Part shown: in pieces, positions 58,405 to 64,000 of the stretch | How positions within the stretch are numbered: the stretch's first letter is position 1 | Layout: the number at the start of each line of letters is the position of its first letter | From: Mycolicibacterium stellerae | GTDB lineage: Bacteria; Actinomycetota; Actinomycetes; Mycobacteriales; Mycobacteriaceae | Direction: 5' to 3' | NCBI RefSeq assembly: GCF_003719305.1 | Contig: NZ_RARC01000001.1 | Coordinates: forward strand, 515,513 to 579,512 | Length of the DNA: 64,000 bases | Position numbers and translations under genes: made by a program | Notes under the pieces: model-generated | Told to the model about the DNA's origin: nothing | Database searches by the model: none | Seen by the model: the letters and a program-made list of their open reading frames with translations, nothing else

Positions 58405-59379
58405 ATGGACGTCAGCCTTCGCAAGCTGCGTTATTTCCTGGTCGTGGCTGAGGAGCGGAATTTCACCCGTGCAGCGGCGCGCTTGTTCGTGGCCCAGCAG
58501 TCGTTGTCGCGCCAGATTCGCGACCTCGAATCCGAGCTGGGGGCCACGCTGCTGTTTCGCACCACCCGCTCGGTGGATCTGACGCCGGCCGGCGAGGCGT
58601 TCCTCGCGCAGGTGCGCGTCGTCCTCCGTACCTTCGATGCCGCCGTCGAAGAGGCGCGTGAGATGGCGGCGGGCTCGGCCGGGCGGCTTCGCATCGGCTT
58701 CGGCATGGGCGCGGCGCTCGAGCTGACGCCTTATATCCTCGAGGAATTCACCCGCCAGTACCCGAACGTCGAAATCGAGATGCGCGAATTCGGCTTGCCC
58801 GACCAAAGCGCGGGCCTGTCCGAGGGGTGGGCCGACGTCGCCTTCATCCGCCCACCGTTGGCAATCCGTGACATCGTCGCGCATACGTTGTTCGTCGAAC
58901 CGCGGGTGCTCACCGTTTCGGCGCGACACGAGATAGCACGGCGGGCAACGGTACGTGTCGCCGACATCCTCGATGTACCGCTGGCGGTGGGTCGTTCGAC
59001 CGATGAGGAATACCGCAGGTTCTGGAGCCTGCAGGACTACCGGTCGGATCTCACCGAGCCGCTGTTGAGACCGACCACAACCAACACCGAGGAGATCGAA
59101 TTGATCGCTGCCGGCCTCGCCTGCACGGTCAATCCCGCGGCAATCGAGCGCTACATTCCCCATTCGGCAGTGCGGTACGTGCCCATCGTCGACGTGCCCG
59201 GTTCGGCGGTCGCCGTGGCATGGCGGCAAGATCGTGACAACCCGCTGTCCGTCGCGTTCAACCGTGTGGCGCAGCAGGTGCGGCGACGCGAGCGCGACGT
59301 CGTTCATGCCATCGAGAATCCGTTCGGCGACCTGGGCGCGTTGGACGTCGGTCACGTCATGCCGGTGGGCGGACAGTAA
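58405..59379 (+). CDS. LysR family transcriptional regulator
   Basis: 324 residues from ATG 58405. Standard N-terminal helix-turn-helix 'LRKLRYFLVVAEERNFTRAA', 'ARLFVAQQSLSRQIRDLESE' and a periplasmic-binding-protein-like effector domain ('GRLRIGFGMGAALELTPYIL'). Convergent with the permease gene. It probably regulates the permease/aminotransferase pair, although LysR genes are more often divergent from their targets. Confidence 0.92.
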   Translation: MDVSLRKLRYFLVVAEERNFTRAAARLFVAQQSLSRQIRDLESELGATLLFRTTRSVDLTPAGEAFLAQVRVVLRTFDAAVEEAREMAAGSAGRLRIGFGMGAALELTPYILEEFTRQYPNVEIEMREFGLPDQSAGLSEGWADVAFIRPPLAIRDIVAHTLFVEPRVLTVSARHEIARRATVRVADILDVPLAVGRSTDEEYRRFWSLQDYRSDLTEPLLRPTTTNTEEIELIAAGLACTVNPAAIERYIPHSAVRYVPIVDVPGSAVAVAWRQDRDNPLSVAFNRVAQQVRRRERDVVHAIENPFGDLGALDVGHVMPVGGQ

Positions 59380-59418
59380 ACCTCAACTGCGACAATGCTT
59401 TACGCGGGTACGCCGCGA

Positions 59419-60921
59419 TCAGGGTCGAGCCGAAGCGGGGCCAAACCGTTTGACGCCGGCCTCCCCCCGCTTGATTCGGCCCCGCAGCACCAGGACATGC
59501 CACACAACCGCCAGGACCGTAGCACCGGCCACCACTTTCACCGCGCCATGGAAGTCCGGCGGAATGGTGAGGATGAGCAGCGCGGTGACGATCCACACCA
59601 GGCCGACAATCATCAACGGGATACCGAGGCGTCCTAAGTTGAAGGCGCCGGGCGCGGCGGCGAGCGTGGGTCGCTGCCGCATGTAGGAACCGACGATCAA
59701 CAGATAGACCATGTACGGGGCAATGGAGGTCGCTCCGACCAGCGTGGTGAACGAATCCGATTGCAGGAAGCCGTAAACCATGAAGCAAACGCTGATCACC
59801 CCGCCGATGATGAGCGCGCGCAGCGGAGTCTTCGTACGCGGATGAACGGCCCGGAAGTGGCGGGAGAACGGCAGCATGTTGTCGCGGCCCATCGAATACA
59901 TCAGCCGCGATTGCGCAGCCTGATTGGCGATGACAAGGGCGATCATCGAGAACGCCACCACCACGATGAATGTCTTGACCAATGCCGTCGGCAGGTAGAA
60001 CTCCGCGATCGTCACGATCGGCGCATCCGACGCCTGCGCTGCGCTGAGGTCCGGCATGGCAACGGTGAAGCAGATCAGCGCCAGCATCCCCAAGATCGCC
60101 GATCCGATCACGCCGGTGAGTACGCCGCGTGGGACGGCCTTCTGGGAGTCCACGGCTTCCTCGGTCAAGTCAGCCGAGAGTTCGAACCCGACCATGGTGT
60201 AGATGCCGAGCAGCCCGGCCATGACGAAATGGCCGATCCCCGAGCCAGCCGTTCCCGTGGTGTTCCACAGATTGGCGACGGTTCCGCCCTGATCCCCCGC
60301 ATAGAGCCCGAATGCGACGATGACGGTGACGGCCAGCAATACCGTTCCGATGATTTCGGCGACGACGGCCGCGTTGTTCACCCTGGCTGCCAGCTGCACG
60401 CTGATGATGTTGATGACCACGGTGAACAGCAGGATCGCGATGGCGACGCCCAGGACCAGGCCGTCGGGTGCGTCGATGCCGAGCGCGTTGAAGAGCAGCG
60501 GAGTGGCGCCGAGCAGAATGATCGCCCCGCCGGTGATGCTCATGTAGAGCAGCCCGAAGAATCCGGTGTACCAACCATAGGTAGAGCCGACGAGGCGGGC
60601 TCCCCATTGGTAGGCGTAACCGGCGAGCGGAATCTTGGTGCTCAGTTCGGCGATCAGCAACGCCATGACGATCTGACCGACGGCCGCGATCGGCCAGGTC
60701 CAGATCGACGCTCCGCCGAACTGGTTGATCGCGAACCCGTAGTTGAGGAATATCCCCGTCGAGATCGACACGATCGAAAACGACAGCGCGAACAGGGAAA
60801 AGAATCGAAGAGTTCGCTTGAGCTCCTGTTTGTATCCGAAGGAAGCGACGACTGAGTCGTGCGGGTTCATCGACTCGGCTGCCGGTGATACGACGCTGTC
60901 GGCGGGGCGTTCAATGGTCAC
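59419..60921 (-). CDS. APC family amino acid/amine permease
   Basis: 500 residues from GTG 60921, which overlaps the aminotransferase stop by 4 bases (GTGA). About 12 helices; 'RTLRFFSLFALSFSIVSIST' and 'ELSTKIPLAGYAYQWGARLV' are typical of the GABA/choline (BAT1/ACT) branch of APC transporters. It likely imports the amino compound used by the coupled aminotransferase. Confidence 0.9.
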   Translation of the reverse strand: MTIERPADSVVSPAAESMNPHDSVVASFGYKQELKRTLRFFSLFALSFSIVSISTGIFLNYGFAINQFGGASIWTWPIAAVGQIVMALLIAELSTKIPLAGYAYQWGARLVGSTYGWYTGFFGLLYMSITGGAIILLGATPLLFNALGIDAPDGLVLGVAIAILLFTVVINIISVQLAARVNNAAVVAEIIGTVLLAVTVIVAFGLYAGDQGGTVANLWNTTGTAGSGIGHFVMAGLLGIYTMVGFELSADLTEEAVDSQKAVPRGVLTGVIGSAILGMLALICFTVAMPDLSAAQASDAPIVTIAEFYLPTALVKTFIVVVAFSMIALVIANQAAQSRLMYSMGRDNMLPFSRHFRAVHPRTKTPLRALIIGGVISVCFMVYGFLQSDSFTTLVGATSIAPYMVYLLIVGSYMRQRPTLAAAPGAFNLGRLGIPLMIVGLVWIVTALLILTIPPDFHGAVKVVAGATVLAVVWHVLVLRGRIKRGEAGVKRFGPASARP

Positions 60922-62225
60922 GGGTGCTCCTCGGATCGGTCGGACGGTAAAAGACTGGCGGCGAATCGCTTTCGCACTTCACCGAATGCGACATCGGTGC
61001 CTTTCAGCGCTCTGTCGATGACCTCGTCGTCCATGGCGCAAGACATGAACCAGTTGTGTCTCGGGTGCAGGTACACGCCGTTGCGAAGCGCGGCTTCGGC
61101 GAACAAGGTCATGCGTTCGTAGTCCGTATCACCGTCAAATGTCATGTACGGCATCACATCTGGCCCGGTGTACCTGATTGCGAGCCCGTTCTCCGCGGCT
61201 TGGGCGAGCATGCCGGCTCGTAGCCGCGCGCCTGCTCGTCGCATCAGGGATATCCCGTCGGTTTCGGCGAGACGGCGGATCGTGGCGAGTGCGGCGACCA
61301 TCGGAGTCGAGTTCATCCAGAAGGATCCGGTGAGGAACACCGCCGAAGCGGCCTCGCGCACGGCATCACGACCCGTGACAGCGGCGAGCGGATACCCGTT
61401 GGCTATGGCCTTACTCCAGGCGCTCAGGTCCACGCGCACTCCCAGTGGTTCCCAGCTGCCGCCGAACGCGAGCCTGAATCCGCAGCGGACGTCGTCGAGG
61501 ATCAGCAGGGCGCCGCGGTCGTCACACGCCTGGCGCACATGACGGGCGAAGTCGATGTCGACCAGTTCCTGATTCCTGCCCTCGATGTGCAGGAATGGCG
61601 TCAGCATGACGCCGGCAAGATCGGGCCCCGCCATCTCGAGCGCACGGTCGAAGCTCGCCGGGTCGTTGTAGTCGAAATAGCCCATCGCCGCCCGATCGCT
61701 GGGCAGAGTTCCGGTGGGGTTTGGAGTGCACCACGGCGCTGCGCCGTGATAGACGCCCTGTGCGACAAGAATCACCGATTTCGAGGTGTGCGCCCTGGCG
61801 ATCGTCAGGCAGGCTGTCGTGGCGTCAGTTCCGTTCTTCCCGAACAACGCCCAGTCCGCATCGTCGACAGCCTCGACCAGCGCCTCAGCGAGTTCGACGA
61901 AAGCGCCGCCCGGGCCGGCAAGACAATCGCCGAGTTCCATCTGTGCACGGACTGCCTGCGACACGACCGGATCGCAATGCCCAAGAACGATCGGTCCCCA
62001 ACTGCACATCAGATCGACGTACTCGTTGCCGTCGACGTCGGTGATCAGCGCGCCGTTACCGGCGGCGAAGAATTGCGGGTATGCAGGCGATATCTGGCGA
62101 ATTGCCTGGTGACCGTACATGCCACCGGGCACGACGCGGGCTGCGCGCCGCGCCAAAGACTCACTGGCGATCGACATCGTCGCGGCTGAGGTCACGCTGG
62201 GCTCCACCTGTCCTTGTTGTCTCAT
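60918..62225 (-). CDS. class III aminotransferase (glutamate-1-semialdehyde aminomutase-like)
   Basis: 435 residues from ATG 62225 (MRQQGQVEPSV), preceded by AAGAAGGAC; an upstream frame is open but lacks homology. PLP enzyme motifs: 'GNEYVDLMCSWGPIVLGHCD', 'LFGKNGTDATTACLTIARAH', Asp in 'ALLILDDVRCGFRLAFGG', and the PLP lysine in 'DLSAWSKAIANGYPLAAVTG' (about residue 260). It resembles HemL by fold, but operon context with an APC permease and a nearby LysR points to amino-compound catabolism, not heme synthesis. Confidence 0.88.
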   Translation of the reverse strand: MRQQGQVEPSVTSAATMSIASESLARRAARVVPGGMYGHQAIRQISPAYPQFFAAGNGALITDVDGNEYVDLMCSWGPIVLGHCDPVVSQAVRAQMELGDCLAGPGGAFVELAEALVEAVDDADWALFGKNGTDATTACLTIARAHTSKSVILVAQGVYHGAAPWCTPNPTGTLPSDRAAMGYFDYNDPASFDRALEMAGPDLAGVMLTPFLHIEGRNQELVDIDFARHVRQACDDRGALLILDDVRCGFRLAFGGSWEPLGVRVDLSAWSKAIANGYPLAAVTGRDAVREAASAVFLTGSFWMNSTPMVAALATIRRLAETDGISLMRRAGARLRAGMLAQAAENGLAIRYTGPDVMPYMTFDGDTDYERMTLFAEAALRNGVYLHPRHNWFMSCAMDDEVIDRALKGTDVAFGEVRKRFAASLLPSDRSEEHP

Positions 62226-62478
62226 GTCCTTCTTGCCGGCCTGCTGTTGGGAAGCAATGATCGGCCGACGGCAACCGGGGCGGAAACACCCTTTCCCACC
62301 CGATTGACAGCTCAACTGTTGTGAATTCCGGTTTGTGCAGCTAGATGGGGCGTACGCGAGCACTTGTGGGGACAGCGCCAAGCACCACGACGCTGCGCCC
62401 CGACGGGGGCGGCACCCGGCGATCGCTCTGATGCCCTATCGTCATCGACATCCCGACACCCTCATCACAGGAGCACCA

Positions 62479-62832
62479 TTGCTGACCCCGCGGTTCCCGA
62501 GATGGCCGTTGGTCGCGACGATCGCGGCAGGCAGCCTCAGCGTGGCAATCACCTTCGGATGCGGGTCGGCGCACGCCTCACCTGAGGACGACGCATTCGT
62601 CAGCATTGTCAAGCAACTCAACATCCCGGTGGCCTCGCCCGACGACGCCATCCAGGTGGGACGCGGCATCTGTTCGGCCATGGACGCCGGGAAGGTCGAA
62701 CCTGCACCCACGATCCGGGGCATTGTCAGCAGGCTGACGTCGCAAGGACTCGAAAAGGGCCAGTCCGTGGGGTTGCTCAGGGGTGCCGTCAGCGTCTATT
62801 GCCCGGAGTACAGCGCCCTCGTCGCGCGCTGA
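62479..62832 (+). CDS. DUF732 domain secreted protein
   Basis: 117 residues from TTG 62479, chosen because AGGAG lies 6 bases upstream and a signal peptide follows directly ('LVATIAAGSLSVAITFGCGS', cleavage near AHA). An ATG at 62431 would add 16 residues. The mature part is the mycobacterial DUF732 domain: 'DDAFVSIVKQLNIPVASPDD', 'GRGICSAMDAGK', 'AVSVYCPEY', with its two conserved Cys. Function unknown; members are exported or cell-wall associated. Confidence 0.8.
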   Translation: MLTPRFPRWPLVATIAAGSLSVAITFGCGSAHASPEDDAFVSIVKQLNIPVASPDDAIQVGRGICSAMDAGKVEPAPTIRGIVSRLTSQGLEKGQSVGLLRGAVSVYCPEYSALVAR

Positions 62833-62883
62833 CCCACCACGAACTACGACATCGGCGGTCATTAGGGCACGCTGGTCATCACG

Positions 62884-63993
62884 ATGACCACCGCTTCTGC
62901 CCTGCTCGCCGATCCGGGCGACCTTTCCGCCCTGCGCGCCAAGGGCGTCGACCCGGACGAGCTCTTCACGTCGTTCGCCGCTTGGGCCGAGAACAGCGGC
63001 ACCACGCTGTACCCCGCGCAGGAGGAGGCGCTGATCGAGCTGGTCAGCGGCGCCAACGTCGTCCTTGCGACGCCGACCGGTTCGGGCAAGTCGCTGGTGG
63101 CCACCGGCGCGCTGTACGCCGCGCTGGCGGCGGGCACCTCGAGCTACTACACCGCGCCGATCAAGGCTCTGGTGAGCGAAAAGTTCTTCGCCCTTTGCGA
63201 CGTGTTCGGCGCGGCCAACGTCGGCATGCTCACCGGCGACGCTTCGGTCAACGCGGGCGCGCCGATCATCGCCTGCACCGCGGAGGTGCTGGCCAACATC
63301 GCCCTGCGTGAGGGCGCGCGCGCCGACATCGGCCTCGTGGTGATGGACGAATTCCACTTCTACGGCGACCCCGACCGCGGCTGGGCCTGGCAGGTGCCGC
63401 TGCTGGAGCTCACGAAGGCCCAGTTCCTGCTGATGTCGGCCACACTCGGCGACGTCGCATCGCTTCGCGAGGACCTCACCCGACGCACCGGTCGACCGAC
63501 AGCGCTGGTCGCCAATGCCGAGCGCCCAGTTCCGTTGCACTACTACTACGCGACCACACCGATGCACGAGACGATCGGCGACCTGCTCGACACAAAGCAG
63601 GCACCGATCTACGTCGTCCACTTCACCCAGGCCTCCGCACTGGAGCGGGCTCAGGCACTGATGAGCGTCAACGTGTGCACCAAGGAGGAGAAGAAGGCGA
63701 TCGCCGACCTGATCGGCGGGTTCCGGTTCTCCTCTGCGTTCGGCACGACATTGTCGCGACTGGTCCGGCACGGGATCGGCGTGCACCACGCCGGCTTGCT
63801 GCCCAAATACCGACGGCTGGTGGAACAGCTGGCCCAGGCCGGCCTGCTCAAGGTCATCTGTGGTACCGACACCCTCGGCGTCGGCATCAACGTGCCGATC
63901 CGCACCGTCGTCTTCTCGGCGTTGTCGAAGTACGACGGCACTCGTACCCGGCTGCTCAGCGCCCGCGAGTTCCACCAGATCGCCGGGCGCTGA
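62884..63993 (+). CDS. DEAD/DEAH-box helicase (DUF3516 type), truncated in motif VI
   Basis: 369 residues from ATG 62884. Q-motif region '[13 protein letters not shown]', motif I '[11 protein letters not shown]', Ia '[11 protein letters not shown]', II '[11 protein letters not shown]', III 'LLMSATLGD', IV/V '[11 protein letters not shown]' and '[16 protein letters not shown]', then 'REFHQIAGR' followed at once by TGA (63991). Intact DUF3516 helicases continue 'AGRAGYD' and are about 850 residues, as remembered. The gene is thus either interrupted here or the sequence has changed at the window end, 7 bases before the edge. Confidence 0.8.
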   Translation: MTTASALLADPGDLSALRAKGVDPDELFTSFAAWAENSGTTLYPAQEEALIELVSGANVVLATPTGSGKSLVATGALYAALAAGTSSYYTAPIKALVSEKFFALCDVFGAANVGMLTGDASVNAGAPIIACTAEVLANIALREGARADIGLVVMDEFHFYGDPDRGWAWQVPLLELTKAQFLLMSATLGDVASLREDLTRRTGRPTALVANAERPVPLHYYYATTPMHETIGDLLDTKQAPIYVVHFTQASALERAQALMSVNVCTKEEKKAIADLIGGFRFSSAFGTTLSRLVRHGIGVHHAGLLPKYRRLVEQLAQAGLLKVICGTDTLGVGINVPIRTVVFSALSKYDGTRTRLLSAREFHQIAGR

Positions 63994-64000
63994 GCAGCCG

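Noticed and set aside
59761..60855. 364-codon plus-strand frame opposite the APC permease
   Set aside because: Asp/Arg/His-rich shadow of a membrane protein gene; no domain is recognisable.
60918..62225. Calling the aminotransferase hemL
   Set aside because: Fold is GSA-aminomutase-like, but coupling to an APC permease and a nearby LysR argues for catabolism; heme-gene neighbours are absent.
62578..63975. 465-codon minus-strand frame opposite the helicase
   Set aside because: The helicase motifs are on plus in correct order; the minus frame is the usual third-position GC shadow.

Overview
The window is high-GC actinobacterial DNA. It looks like a Mycobacterium, probably a fast-growing (Mycolicibacterium-type) environmental species: GTG starts and 1-8 nt start/stop overlaps are common, tandem SRPBCC genes sit beside a large AAA/LuxR regulator, and DUF3556, DUF732 and DUF3516-helicase genes occur together with many SDR, P450, aldo/keto reductase and TetR genes. 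All assignments come from reading the sequence; no database was searched.

Layout. 1-31 kb is mostly chromosomal: SRPBCC/LuxR genes; an HD-domain enzyme divergent from a DJ-1/AraC regulator; a phytoene-dehydrogenase-like flavoenzyme and a membrane/NorE/NorF-like operon, which appear to share one TetR and its operator; a P450-hydrolase-SDR-quinone reductase operon divergent from DUF3556-SRPBCC; a lipoprotein-TetR-ureohydrolase operon; and a large catabolic cluster (19.8-31.2 kb) built around a true creatininase. The two divergent promoters of that cluster carry related TCGATA/TATCGA-type palindromes.

31.2-39.7 kb is a decayed integrative element in tRNA-Phe. A 30-bp copy of the tRNA 3' end lies at 31231, and a scrambled MobF relaxase and the last codons of a tyrosine integrase abut the tRNA. 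Its cargo is an AraC regulator, tautomerase, SDR, NAD-malic enzyme and fumarase. A core tRNA cluster (Phe, Asp, Glu on minus; Lys on plus) separates it from the next island.

40086-53305 is an apparently intact 13.2-kb island in tRNA-Lys, bounded by a perfect 44-bp direct repeat. It carries a tyrosine integrase, a serine recombinase, excisionase-like HTH proteins, a prim-pol, an AAA helicase, an iteron-like putative origin, an HGG-motif phage protein, and a phage capsid gene followed by three tiny genes, one encoding a 38-residue arginine/lysine-rich peptide. It also has a tandem C2H2 zinc-finger protein and, between integrase and attR, a three-gene operon (DUF5343, Swt1-type HEPN, membrane-anchored HEPN) that looks like an unnamed antiphage module. 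No portal, large terminase or tail genes were seen, so it resembles a phage satellite. This is the best candidate for an undescribed system.

53.3-57.6 kb is a mosaic of remnants: an ArsR fragment, a TetR/hydrolase pair with twin operators, a truncated Baeyer-Villiger-type monooxygenase, IS481-like transposase pieces, and a second degraded copy of the left end of the tRNA-Lys island. Chromosomal genes resume after about 57.6 kb: a membrane protein, a LysR regulator, an APC permease with a class III aminotransferase, a DUF732 protein, and a DUF3516-type helicase that stops inside motif VI at the window end.
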